From: DATBAX01 sp963762965
Lineage (GTDB): Bacteria; Acidobacteriota; Terriglobia; Terriglobales; Acidobacteriaceae
NCBI GenBank assembly: GCA_963762965.1
Contig: CAVXME010000001.1
Coordinates: 558,001-622,000, forward strand
Direction: 5' to 3'
DNA: 64,000 nucleotides
In this document: in pieces, positions 8,868 to 16,945 of the stretch
Layout of the letters: every line of letters begins with the position of its first letter
How positions within the stretch are numbered: position 1 is the stretch's first letter
The notes under the pieces: generated by a model
Told to the model about the DNA's origin: nothing
The model's database searches: none
The model's input: the letters and a program-made list of their open reading frames with translations, nothing else
Made by a program: the position numbers and the translations under genes

Positions 8868-11363
8868 TCAAACTGGTGGGCCGGCCGGTGCGCCGGCCGA
8901 ATTCAACTTTGGTGTGTTCTGACTCGGGTTTTGCAGATACAAGTTGATTTCGTGATCAAGTCGATCGAGGGTCGAGGTCCGGGGCATACTTTTTTTCACC
9001 GCTTCCTGAACCTGGTGAACTCCGGCCAGGGCGGCGGATTGGGTTTCCGGTGTCGCAGCGGGATTGGCAGCAAGGATCATGAGCCGCTCGGCGATTTCGG
9101 TTTGCACGACTTCTTGCAGATCGCGCTGTTCTGGCGTCTTTGCGCTGCCGGGAAATCCGGCATTCACCAGGGCTGAGATCACCGAAGCAGGCGAAGGCTG
9201 CGCCGGATCTTGGTGAGCTGGATTTTGATGAGAAAGAACCGCCAGGCGTTCCACCCGTCTGGGATCAAGCAATCCACCGACAACGATTTCGGCGACAGCC
9301 CGCGCTCCATCCTGCGGGCTGAATAAATATCCCGACGAGGACATGAAGCGCTCTGTGTCGTAACCCCGGTTCTCCTCTGGCGCCAAGGCCTTCCATAGTG
9401 CTGCCGGGGTTTCCAGTTCTGCCGGATTCAGCGCTTTCAAAACAAGCTGGATCGCCTCATTCTGGCTGCGCGCAGGCCACACGCTCACCGGTGGCTGGCC
9501 ATCTCCCGCCAGCGATGGCGGCACCTTCGCACTACCCACTACATTGATGGCCGCAGCCAGCGCGTAGCGATGGAACAGATATACCAATGGAAATCGCGCA
9601 GCCAGCAGCGAGTTCGGCTCACCTTCTTTCAACATCTGCGGACCGTAGTGAGCCAGCAGGGCGTCGCGGACCGGAACAACCTCCTTCAGCCAGGTCACAG
9701 GATCGGGCCCGTCGTCGTAAGAATTCCAGCGCGGGTCGTCGTAATTTCCCCACACGATGCCTTTCGCGATCGAGCCTTTCACGATCGCATCCAGACGCGC
9801 GGCCTCCTGCTCCGGCGAACTTTCGGGCTTGCCCTGGCCGTAGCCCCACTCGATGGCAAAGCGGTCGTAGCTTCCCACTCCCTGCATATAAGCATCCGAA
9901 AGATCAGCTGTCCCATCGGGGCGAATTCGCACCCGGGGAGCAAAGTAGTCCATCACTGAACCGCGCCCGAAAGTGCTGGCGACAAAGTTGTGTTCCAGGC
10001 CAAGCGCATGGCCGACTTCGTGGCAGACCAGCAAAGCCAGGCGGCTCAGCATCACCTGCTCTTCGCTGACTTGCGGATCGAGATTGTCGAGTGCAGCAAA
10101 AGCAGCCAGCGAAGGCTCGGCAGCATCACGGACCGATGGAACTACGGATTCCCAGTAGTTGTTGACGGTGCGCATGCGATGCGAGTCTAACTGCACGACC
10201 GCATGAAGAATCTCACCGGTACGCGGATCAGCGTGGCTCTGGCCGACCGACCAGCCGCGTCCCGAGCGGTTCGTCCATTGAATGGTCGGATAACGAATAT
10301 CCATCGGGTCCGCTCCCTCCGGAAGGTCTTCAACGCGAAGTGCGTTCTTAAAGCCGGCTTGTTCGAAGGCAGCATTCCACCACAACACTCCGCGACGAAC
10401 GGCCGAGCGAATCGGCTCCGGGATGGCCCCATCGATGTAAAAGACAATGGGCTTTACTGGCTCACTCAGTGCGGCGCCTGGATCTTTCTTTTGCAACCGC
10501 CAGCGGTTGACCAGGTAGCGCACCAGCGGGCGATTGTAGGGTTGGGAGAAGTCCTGAAATCCGGTAGTGATGAAACCCACCCGCGGGTCCTGTTCTCGCG
10601 GCTCGTAACCCGGTTCCGGCAACGCCACGAACGATTGGTGCTCGCGGACGCTCAAAGAATGCGGATCGGGCTGGTTAAGATCGCTCTCCGAATCGGTAGT
10701 AAAGGTCAACAGCACTTCAATTTCAGTATTGAGCGGAAAGCTTGCAGTATGGTCCAGATCAATCACGCTCCGAGCCTCGTCGAGCCGCCAGTTCGAACTT
10801 GGGGCCTCGGTCCGAACGATCGCGCCGCCGATCGCCTGCGTTGGATGCCGTAACTCCGACAACAGGTCTACGGCATCTCGCAGTAGCAAGGGATTTGCGT
10901 TGACCAGCACAGTGCCGTTTTGCTCTGCCTCCACCGGCAGAGCGGCGAGCACGGACGTGGGGAAACTCGACTCCACCGAGTGCTTCAATTCCGCGCTGCC
11001 ATTCTCGGCACGAAAGCTGGTGTTCTCCTCGATGACCAGCACCCGCATTCCCACGCGCCGAAGACGGCACACAGCCGCACCCCCAAAGGTGCTCCGGTCG
11101 GCGAAAATCGCCGTCGACCCCACGCCGCTACCCAGACCGGTAAAATACAAAAACTCGCGGCTGAGCGCAGCCGGAGCCAACTCGAACAGGATTTCGCCCT
11201 TCTTTTCATCCCAGTAATAAGGCAGGAATCCGTCGCGCTTGGTGAGCCCCGCTGTTCGCGAAACCAGAGAAGCTGATTCCGCCGCTGGTGCCGGCGTCTG
11301 CGCCGCCGCGTCGACCACGATGGAGCACAGGCCAAGAATAAGCAGGCAGGCAAATTGCTTCAT
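8868..11363 (-). CDS. Secreted zinc-dependent metalloprotease (DUF5117/DUF4953 type)
   Basis: ATG 11363 is chosen because it begins a clean signal peptide (MKQFACLLILGLCSIVVDAA). The longer frame from 11420 adds a polar stretch. The 831-residue protein has an N-terminal beta-rich region (SRTAGLTKRDGFLPYYWDEK, typical of the DUF5118/5117 start) and a central metzincin site, HEVGHALGLEH at about residue 465, giving the HExxHxxGxxH zinc ligands. GRGSVMDYFAPR follows as the Met-turn region. The C-terminal about 300 residues are helical. Such proteins are common in Acidobacteriota and Bacteroidota and are believed to be exported peptidases of unknown substrate. Single-gene unit. Confidence 0.88.
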   Translation of the reverse strand: MKQFACLLILGLCSIVVDAAAQTPAPAAESASLVSRTAGLTKRDGFLPYYWDEKKGEILFELAPAALSREFLYFTGLGSGVGSTAIFADRSTFGGAAVCRLRRVGMRVLVIEENTSFRAENGSAELKHSVESSFPTSVLAALPVEAEQNGTVLVNANPLLLRDAVDLLSELRHPTQAIGGAIVRTEAPSSNWRLDEARSVIDLDHTASFPLNTEIEVLLTFTTDSESDLNQPDPHSLSVREHQSFVALPEPGYEPREQDPRVGFITTGFQDFSQPYNRPLVRYLVNRWRLQKKDPGAALSEPVKPIVFYIDGAIPEPIRSAVRRGVLWWNAAFEQAGFKNALRVEDLPEGADPMDIRYPTIQWTNRSGRGWSVGQSHADPRTGEILHAVVQLDSHRMRTVNNYWESVVPSVRDAAEPSLAAFAALDNLDPQVSEEQVMLSRLALLVCHEVGHALGLEHNFVASTFGRGSVMDYFAPRVRIRPDGTADLSDAYMQGVGSYDRFAIEWGYGQGKPESSPEQEAARLDAIVKGSIAKGIVWGNYDDPRWNSYDDGPDPVTWLKEVVPVRDALLAHYGPQMLKEGEPNSLLAARFPLVYLFHRYALAAAINVVGSAKVPPSLAGDGQPPVSVWPARSQNEAIQLVLKALNPAELETPAALWKALAPEENRGYDTERFMSSSGYLFSPQDGARAVAEIVVGGLLDPRRVERLAVLSHQNPAHQDPAQPSPASVISALVNAGFPGSAKTPEQRDLQEVVQTEIAERLMILAANPAATPETQSAALAGVHQVQEAVKKSMPRTSTLDRLDHEINLYLQNPSQNTPKLNSAGAPAGPPV

Positions 11364-11481
11364 CTGCGATTTCCCTTTTGGACTCGAAAATGGCAGCAAT
11401 TGTACCCCTATCGCTCGCACCGAACAATCTGGTTAGCGGTGAAATTGCCGGTTTAGTCAGTAATCTTGTTTGACAAAAAAC

Positions 11482-11571
11482 TGGCGGAGAGAGTGGGATT
11501 CGAACCCACGTTACCCTTTCGAGTAAACACGCTTTCCAAGCGTGCGCCTTCAGCCACTCGGCCATCTCTCC
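11482..11571 (-). tRNA. tRNA-Ser (GGA anticodon)
   Basis: On the minus strand the 90-base RNA starts GGAGAGATGGCCGAGTGGC and ends CTCTCTCCGCCA, with CCA encoded. The acceptor stem GGAGAGA/TCTCTCC is perfect. The anticodon arm CACGCTTGGAAAGCGTG shows GGA. The long variable arm (class II) and the GGTTCGAATCC T-loop are as expected for serine. Confidence 0.97.
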
Positions 11572-11840
11572 GCGACCATCTGCGGCAGGAAAATGCGACA
11601 GGAAGCAATTCTGAAGAAGCGATTGCAGGATTTTGTGAATCGACGGGGACGCCGCCTCACAAACTTCCCTCTTCGAATTCTATGGCCCGCGGCACAGAAC
11701 CGCAAGGCTGGGATTCCATCCGGTTCGCTTCCGCACCGAGCTACAGTGACTGAAACCAGGGGATCGGCAACCAGTCTAACGAGATGGAAAGGAACCAGCG
11801 GAAGGAGAGCGGGAAACGTGAACCATCTGTTGCGAACGAT

Positions 11841-12653
11841 CTAGGAGACGGTTTCGGGGCCGGCTGCGATTGCTTGCGGGACATCGCTTGCCGCGCCGTT
11901 CGCTGGGGTTGGCCGGGCCGAACTGGCTTGAATCGCGCCGTCCAGCACGCGATTGTTCAGGCAGTAGAGTGCCAGTTCCAGGCGGTCGGCGACACCCAAT
12001 TTGTCATACACTTTGCGCAAATAATTCTTCACCACTTGTTCGGTGGTACCGACTCGTACGGCAATTTCCTTGTTCTTCATGCCCTGGGTTACGCAGGAGA
12101 CGATCAGCGTCTCTTTCGGGGTCAATTGCACTTTCGATCGCGCCGACGCAGGCCGAGAGGATTGCGTCCGGTAGGCTTCCAGCACCCATTGCGTCCCGCG
12201 GCTGTCGAGCCAGGGTTCGCCACGGGAAACCTTGTGCAGGCAATCCACCAGCATGTCGGGCTCAACTTCGCGTGAGACAATTCCATGCACCCCGCGCCGG
12301 AAAAGTTCCAGAGTCAGTTCTTCGTTCGGCTCCGAGGTCACCACTACAAGCTTAATTCCCGGGGATTGCCGCAACAGATCGGAAACGGCTTCAATGGGAT
12401 GGCTGGATAGCGCAGCTTCAAAAATCAGAATGTCGGCGGAAAATTTCTTGGCGGCGGACAACGTCTGATCGAGCGTCTCCGCCTGGCCCACCACCCGGAT
12501 GTCGTCTTCGACGGCAAAAATCTTGCGCAATCCGGCACGGAAGATCGCCTGCGTGTCAGCCAGGATCACCCGGATGAGCGAGGCGGAACTCTCGCCGTCA
12601 CTCTCGAGTGGCTGTCCAACGCTTTCTTCCAAGCTGACCGAAGTGCCTGCCAT
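11841..12653 (-). CDS. NarL/LuxR-type regulator with an atypical receiver domain
   Basis: At 270 residues, the receiver occupies about 25-145 and a LuxR-type HTH about 175-240 (LTPKETLIVSCVTQGMKNKE, TTEQVVKNYLRKVYDKLGV). The receiver is degenerate: the usual acidic pair appears only as LADTQ, and the phosphoacceptor strand reads DILIFEAALSS, with Glu where Asp is expected. A Glu there often mimics constitutive phosphorylation, so the protein may act independently of a kinase. The C-terminal about 30 residues are Ala/Pro-rich. It lies 14 bases downstream of the PilZ gene and is probably in one operon with it. DNA target unknown. Confidence 0.85.
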   Translation of the reverse strand: MAGTSVSLEESVGQPLESDGESSASLIRVILADTQAIFRAGLRKIFAVEDDIRVVGQAETLDQTLSAAKKFSADILIFEAALSSHPIEAVSDLLRQSPGIKLVVVTSEPNEELTLELFRRGVHGIVSREVEPDMLVDCLHKVSRGEPWLDSRGTQWVLEAYRTQSSRPASARSKVQLTPKETLIVSCVTQGMKNKEIAVRVGTTEQVVKNYLRKVYDKLGVADRLELALYCLNNRVLDGAIQASSARPTPANGAASDVPQAIAAGPETVS

Positions 12654-12667
12654 AATTCTTGCCGCGC

Positions 12668-13096
12668 TCAGCGGCGTTCAAAACGATATTCATCGATGAC
12701 CACGCCCACACCGCGGCGGCCACCGTCTTCCGAACTCCGCACCACCCGGCCGCGGCAATCGAGTTGCACGTCGGCGTCGGCGCCGACTACATCGGCGGGC
12801 AAGGAAATGGTGAAATCCACCAACGATCCCACGGGCATGTCTGAATCCATCTGGAATAGCACGCCGTTCGCGGAAATGTTTTCCGTTTCCGTGCGGCTGT
12901 CTCCGGACTTTGACTTCACCGCGATGGGCAGCTTGATGGGAAAACGCACGGCGTTCTGGATGTCCGAATAACGCGAAGCTCGGATCTTGGCCGGAGCCTT
13001 CGCCTTCACGGATTCTTGCGGCACGGCGCTTCCACTCCCTGCGTCTGGAGAGGTGCCGGTATTGCCGTTCTCCGGAAATCGGCTTTCATTCGACAT
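12668..13096 (-). CDS. PilZ-domain protein
   Basis: A 142-residue cytoplasmic protein. After a disordered Gly/Ser/Lys-rich N-terminus it has a PilZ barrel: VRFPIKLPIAVKS, ENISANGVLF (the DxSxxG-like motif, here NISANG), and GVGVVIDEYRFE. The Arg-rich c-di-GMP signature at the start is imperfect (RYSDIQNAVR), so nucleotide binding is uncertain. Upstream partner of the atypical LuxR regulator. Confidence 0.8.
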   Translation of the reverse strand: MSNESRFPENGNTGTSPDAGSGSAVPQESVKAKAPAKIRASRYSDIQNAVRFPIKLPIAVKSKSGDSRTETENISANGVLFQMDSDMPVGSLVDFTISLPADVVGADADVQLDCRGRVVRSSEDGGRRGVGVVIDEYRFERR

Positions 13097-13325
13097 TACG
13101 CCGCAGATTACACCCCGGAATCAGACATGCAAAGTTACCGAAGTCATGGAACTAGTAGGGGTTAAATCCTTGGGGGTCATACAGTTGCAGCCGAATTAAA
13201 ACAGTTGCCAAGGCTACGGGGGGTGTTTTACCGGGTTATTCCAGAATTTTCCGGATATTGATCGGTTGTGGCCCGTCGGAAGGCCTTGGCTGACTGAATG
13301 CTGACGGCTGAGTGCTGATGGCTAT
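13097..13325. other. Spacer with short direct repeats
   Basis: Noncoding. Near 13285-13325 the words CTGACTGAATGCTGACGG and CTGAGTGCTGATGG form short imperfect direct repeats downstream of pmbA. No other feature seen. Confidence 0.4.
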
Positions 13326-14711
13326 CTAAAACTTTGTGACTTCGGTGAAATTGAACTCCCGCACCTTCATGGCGGGCACCACCATGTCAAACGATTCTTC
13401 TCCGCTGGCGCGCACGGGAGTTCCCATCTCCTCAACATTCGAAAGCATTTTTATCAAGCTCTCATTGAAACGAAAATTTCGCACACCGCCGCGTATCTTT
13501 CCCTGCTCGATAAGAAACGTCCCGTCGCGAGTCATGCCGGTCAGGATTTTCTCGTAGGGATCCACTTCGCGTATGTACCACAAACGCGTCACCAGGATGC
13601 CGCGCTCGGTGGACGCGATCATCTGGTCGACACTTTTCGTTTCTCGCGGCGCGCCGAACACAATATTCAACGGTGCTTCACCCATCTCGTTGGGCAGAAG
13701 GAAGCCGTGCCCGGTCGCTTCGATCAAACCAACTTTGTCTTTGTATTCCGAAGCCTTCATCTTCTTGGCCGTGGCCCGCGCATACACCAACCGCTTCACG
13801 ACACCATTTTCCACAAGTTGCACGCGTTGCCGAGGCACGCCTTCGCCGTCGTAGGGAGAACCCGATTGCAGCGGATGAGCAACGTCATCCCAGATGTTGA
13901 TATTGTCGCCGAACAGTTTTTCTCCTACTCGGTTATTCAAGAACGATCGCTGCTCGAGGACGGCCAGTCCGCTGAAATCCCAGAACATGAATCCGGCGAT
14001 GTCGAGCACGGCCGCCGGTTCCAGAATGACGGTGTACTTCCCGGCTGCGACTTCCCGCGGATTCGCCGAGTCACTGGCTTTCTTCGCTGCAATTTCCGCC
14101 AGGGCAACGGCGTCAAGATTTGCCACGTTGGGGAAATTCGCTTTCTGCCAGCCTGAAGAATCCGCTGCCAGCATAGTGATTGAGATCTCAGAAGAAGTTT
14201 GCGTGTGCCAGTCCGAGAGACCGCGCGAATTGAAAATTCCTTCGACAGACTCCGAGGTTGAGAAAATACCCGCAGTGTTGAGCTTGCGTTTCTGTGCGAC
14301 AGAAACAATCTTGCCGACGGCTTCGGCCCGCTGCTCAGGCGTGATGGCCGCTGTTTCCGTGAAGTGCCGGTTAGGCGCTGCATTAGCGGCGGGGGCTGCC
14401 TCGCCAGCATTCGGTACCGGCAGCAAATCCGGATCGGGATGTTGTACTTTCGCCAGAGTTTCCGAAGCCTGCACCACTCGCTTCAGGCTTTCGTCGTCGA
14501 GTTTGTTCGTCGTCGCCCGCGCGGTACGTCCAGAAAATACTGTCCGCACTGAAACACCGTAGCTCTCTTCAGCAACATTCTGATGAATCGTATTATTGGC
14601 GAAGCGCGTGAGGGCGCTTTTGCCACCATAGAAAAATACCTCGACCTCATCCGCAGTCGAATACTTTTTGATGCGGTCGAAGATGTTGGCGGCTTTTTCT
14701 CTATTTAGCAT
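13326..14711 (-). CDS. pmbA: TldE/PmbA-family metalloprotease partner
   Basis: Start at ATG 14711 (MLNREKAANIFDRIKKYS); the frame from 14771 reads through the flanking repeat. The 461-residue protein has the PmbA/TldE layout: N-terminal FANNTIHQNVAEESYGVSVR, a central segment, and C-terminal GTFLIEQGKIRGGVRNFRFN. As in TldE proteins the HExxxH zinc motif is absent. In E. coli TldD/TldE form a heterodimeric protease that trims microcin B17 and CcdA, with the metal site in TldD. The TldD gene lies 466 bases upstream on the same strand, with a four-helix-bundle gene between them. Confidence 0.9.
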   Translation of the reverse strand: MLNREKAANIFDRIKKYSTADEVEVFFYGGKSALTRFANNTIHQNVAEESYGVSVRTVFSGRTARATTNKLDDESLKRVVQASETLAKVQHPDPDLLPVPNAGEAAPAANAAPNRHFTETAAITPEQRAEAVGKIVSVAQKRKLNTAGIFSTSESVEGIFNSRGLSDWHTQTSSEISITMLAADSSGWQKANFPNVANLDAVALAEIAAKKASDSANPREVAAGKYTVILEPAAVLDIAGFMFWDFSGLAVLEQRSFLNNRVGEKLFGDNINIWDDVAHPLQSGSPYDGEGVPRQRVQLVENGVVKRLVYARATAKKMKASEYKDKVGLIEATGHGFLLPNEMGEAPLNIVFGAPRETKSVDQMIASTERGILVTRLWYIREVDPYEKILTGMTRDGTFLIEQGKIRGGVRNFRFNESLIKMLSNVEEMGTPVRASGEESFDMVVPAMKVREFNFTEVTKF

Positions 14712-14720
14712 TTCGGTAGT

Positions 14721-15160
14721 AGCAATTAGCAATTGGCACTTAGCACTTGGCCATCCAGCGTTCACTATCAACTTTCTGGACCAACGCAGTTAGCATTCTT
14801 CTCATTGCTGACAATTCCTTTACTATTTGTTCGTAGTCCGCATCTGCCAAGAAGCGCAGATCGCGGGCAAGGAGCAAGTGATAATCCAGCTCACTGGCAG
14901 ACCCTGAAGCAATTTGCAAGAAACGTTGAAAATCGGCATTGCTACGTTTGCCACAGCCTTCGGCAATATTTGCACCTATAGATGCGCAGCATCTCCGCAT
15001 CTGGCTTGTTAGGCCGTAAAGCTCTTCTCTCGGGAATCGGACCGTCACCCGATAGATCTCCAGTGTCAAACCATGCGCTCTCTCCCACACTTTCAAATCT
15101 CTAAAGTCTTTCACTCAGCACCCCCTTCAAGGGCTAAATGCTAATTGCCAAGTGCTAGCT
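14721..15160. repeat. Inverted repeat flanking the four-helix-bundle gene
   Basis: The left arm (14721-14752) is built of AGCAATTAGCAATTGGCACT and TAGCACTTGGCC words. The right arm (15133-15160) holds their reverse complement, GGCTAAATGCTAATTGCC and AAGTGCTAGC. The 11-mer TAGCACTTGGC at 14741-14751 is exactly inverted at 15147-15157. The arms bracket the 124-residue gene and nothing else. Confidence 0.6.
14740..15114 (-). CDS. Four-helix-bundle (23S rRNA IVS-type) protein
   Basis: The 124-residue sequence begins MKDFRDLKVWERAHGLTLEI and carries MRRCCASIGANIAEGCGKRS and LQIASGSASELDYHLLLARD, the diagnostic motifs of the four-helix-bundle family first seen in 23S rRNA intervening sequences. 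These small proteins form pentamers of four-helix subunits; their role is unknown. Here it is not in rRNA but between tldD and pmbA, with short inverted repeats on both sides, which suggests a mobile or cassette-like origin. Its stop lies within the left repeat. Confidence 0.9.
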   Translation of the reverse strand: MKDFRDLKVWERAHGLTLEIYRVTVRFPREELYGLTSQMRRCCASIGANIAEGCGKRSNADFQRFLQIASGSASELDYHLLLARDLRFLADADYEQIVKELSAMRRMLTALVQKVDSERWMAKC

Positions 15161-15176
15161 GCGTCTGTGACGGATG

Positions 15177-16643
15177 TCACGATCCCCTATACGCACTCCC
15201 CACCTTGATCTTCCTAAACCTCGCCGGCGCCGCTCCGTGTCCCGTCCCCATCACCTGTTGTGGTTGTCCCTTACCGCAATTCGGAGTTCCCCACAACGTC
15301 CATTCATCGCGGGAACAAATCGCATCCATGGAATTCCAGAACTCAGTCGTGATCCCCGAGTACGACGGATTCTTCAGCATGCGAACGCGCTTGCCATGCT
15401 TGATCTCCCATCCCATCTCGCAACTGAACTGGAAGTTATAGCGCTTGTCGTCGATCGACCATGACTTGTTGGTTTCCATCTCGATGCCGTGGTCCGTCCC
15501 TGCGATGAGTTGTTCATGGGTCAGCGGCTTTTCGCCGGGCAGGATACTAATGTTGGTCATGCGAATCATGGGCAGCCGGTTCCAACTTTCTGCCCGCACC
15601 GTTCCACCCGAACGCTTTTCGCCGATGGTGTAGGCCGTGTCGCGCGAACTGAGATAGCCAGTGAACAATCCATTGGTGATGATGGGCGTGCATTGCGCTG
15701 GAACGCCTTCGTCATCGAAGCCGAAGGTGCCGAGTCCGGGCCCGTGCTCCTGGCGCGCATCGGCCACCACGTTGACCAGATCACTTCCATAACGCAGCTT
15801 GCGCAGTTTGTCCAAAGTCAGAAATGAGGTCCCGGCAAAGTTGGCTTCCATGCCGAGCACGCGATCAAGTTCTATGGGATGTCCGACCGATTCGTGGACT
15901 TGAAGACCGAGCTGGGAACTGCCCAGGATCACATCGAACACACCCTCGGGGCATTGCTCCACCGTGTGCAGCGCGACCGCTTCTTCGCCGATGCGCCGGG
16001 CATTCTCCACCAGTTTCAACTCTTCGATCAGTTCGTAGCCCTTGTTCTGCCACTGCCCGCCGAACGAGTTGGGATAGGAGCGCTTCTGGATTTCACTTCC
16101 CGCGAAGGCGTACGCGCAGTAGCCGACGCCGGTGGCGTGTTTCGTCTGATGAATGTCGGCGCCTTCCGAAGAGAAGAACCATATCTCGTCGCGATGAAAA
16201 TTCAGATTGGCTTCCGCCAGCGTCACTCCGGCCACCGAGCGCATTTCAGAATCGATCTGGAGCAACAGCTCGATGTTCTGTTCGACCGAAGTTATGAACG
16301 GATCAATTTTGTAGGGTGAAAACCACTCCCCGACTACAGCCTTCTCAGGAGCGAGTTGCACGTCATGCTGTTTGACACGCGAAGATGCTTTCGCGATGGC
16401 CACCGCCTGCGCGGCCGTGGCCTCGACGGAAGACCGGCTCAGATCGTCGGTGGCGGCGAACCCCCAGGAGCCGTCGGCGACGACCCGGATGCCCATTCCG
16501 AGCGACTCCGAAACGGAGGCGCTGCCCACTTTGCCGTTCTTGGTGGAAAGGACCCGGCTGCGTTCATCTACGATGCGCAAATCCGTGTGGGAAGCGCCAC
16601 GCAGCGCCGCAACATTCAGGGCCCAGTCAGCGATGTGTTTCAT
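15177..16643 (-). CDS. tldD: TldD-family zinc metalloprotease
   Basis: The 488-residue protein contains QVHESVGHPIELDRVLGMEA at about residue 250, with the HExxxH zinc motif and downstream acidic residues, and a C-terminal Cys-bearing GTPNCGKGQPQQVMGTGHGA typical of the family. N-terminal ADGSWGFAATDDLSRSSVEA matches TldD. It should pair with the PmbA protein encoded downstream, forming a proteolytic chamber for unfolded peptides. Promoter presumably in the palindrome-bearing region upstream. Confidence 0.92.
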   Translation of the reverse strand: MKHIADWALNVAALRGASHTDLRIVDERSRVLSTKNGKVGSASVSESLGMGIRVVADGSWGFAATDDLSRSSVEATAAQAVAIAKASSRVKQHDVQLAPEKAVVGEWFSPYKIDPFITSVEQNIELLLQIDSEMRSVAGVTLAEANLNFHRDEIWFFSSEGADIHQTKHATGVGYCAYAFAGSEIQKRSYPNSFGGQWQNKGYELIEELKLVENARRIGEEAVALHTVEQCPEGVFDVILGSSQLGLQVHESVGHPIELDRVLGMEANFAGTSFLTLDKLRKLRYGSDLVNVVADARQEHGPGLGTFGFDDEGVPAQCTPIITNGLFTGYLSSRDTAYTIGEKRSGGTVRAESWNRLPMIRMTNISILPGEKPLTHEQLIAGTDHGIEMETNKSWSIDDKRYNFQFSCEMGWEIKHGKRVRMLKNPSYSGITTEFWNSMDAICSRDEWTLWGTPNCGKGQPQQVMGTGHGAAPARFRKIKVGSAYRGS

Positions 16644-16706
16644 GAGGGAAATTCAAATCTATCACAGACCCCAGCTTTCCCTCGATTGGTGCACTGGCAG
16701 GAGAAA

Positions 16707-16848
16707 TGCATAGGTCTTTCGCTTCGCTCAGGATGACAATTGGAACTTAATATTCGCCATTTCGGAAATAGACAGCACTTATAGGTTCATTCATCCCAGC
16801 TCCCTGTCATCCTGAGCGAGCGTACTTTGCGAACGAAGGACCTATGCA
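16707..16848. repeat. Pair of inverted CATCCTGAGCGA intergenic elements
   Basis: The left arm (16707-16738) reads TGCATAGGTCTTTCGCTTCG followed by CTCAGGATGACA. The right arm (16805-16848) reads TGTCATCCTGAGCGAGCG, then GAACGAAGGACCTATGCA. The arms are near reverse complements separated by about 66 bases, so the unit can fold into one large cruciform or hairpin. A related single element occurs at 25858-25925. Confidence 0.7.
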
Positions 16849-16867
16849 TTCCTCACCCCACTTCTAT

Positions 16868-16903
16868 TTAAAATAAAAGGGGACGGCTTTCCGCCGTCCT
16901 CTT
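16868..16903 (-). terminator. Rho-independent terminator of ahcY
   Basis: Minus strand: GAGGACGGC, loop GGAAA, GCCGTCCCC, then TTTTATTTT. A nine-pair GC-rich stem followed by a U-rich tract, about 45 bases after the ahcY stop. Confidence 0.8.
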
Positions 16904-16945
16904 CGCTAGTAAAAACCCGCAGGCGAGGCGCCCACGCTCCACGAA

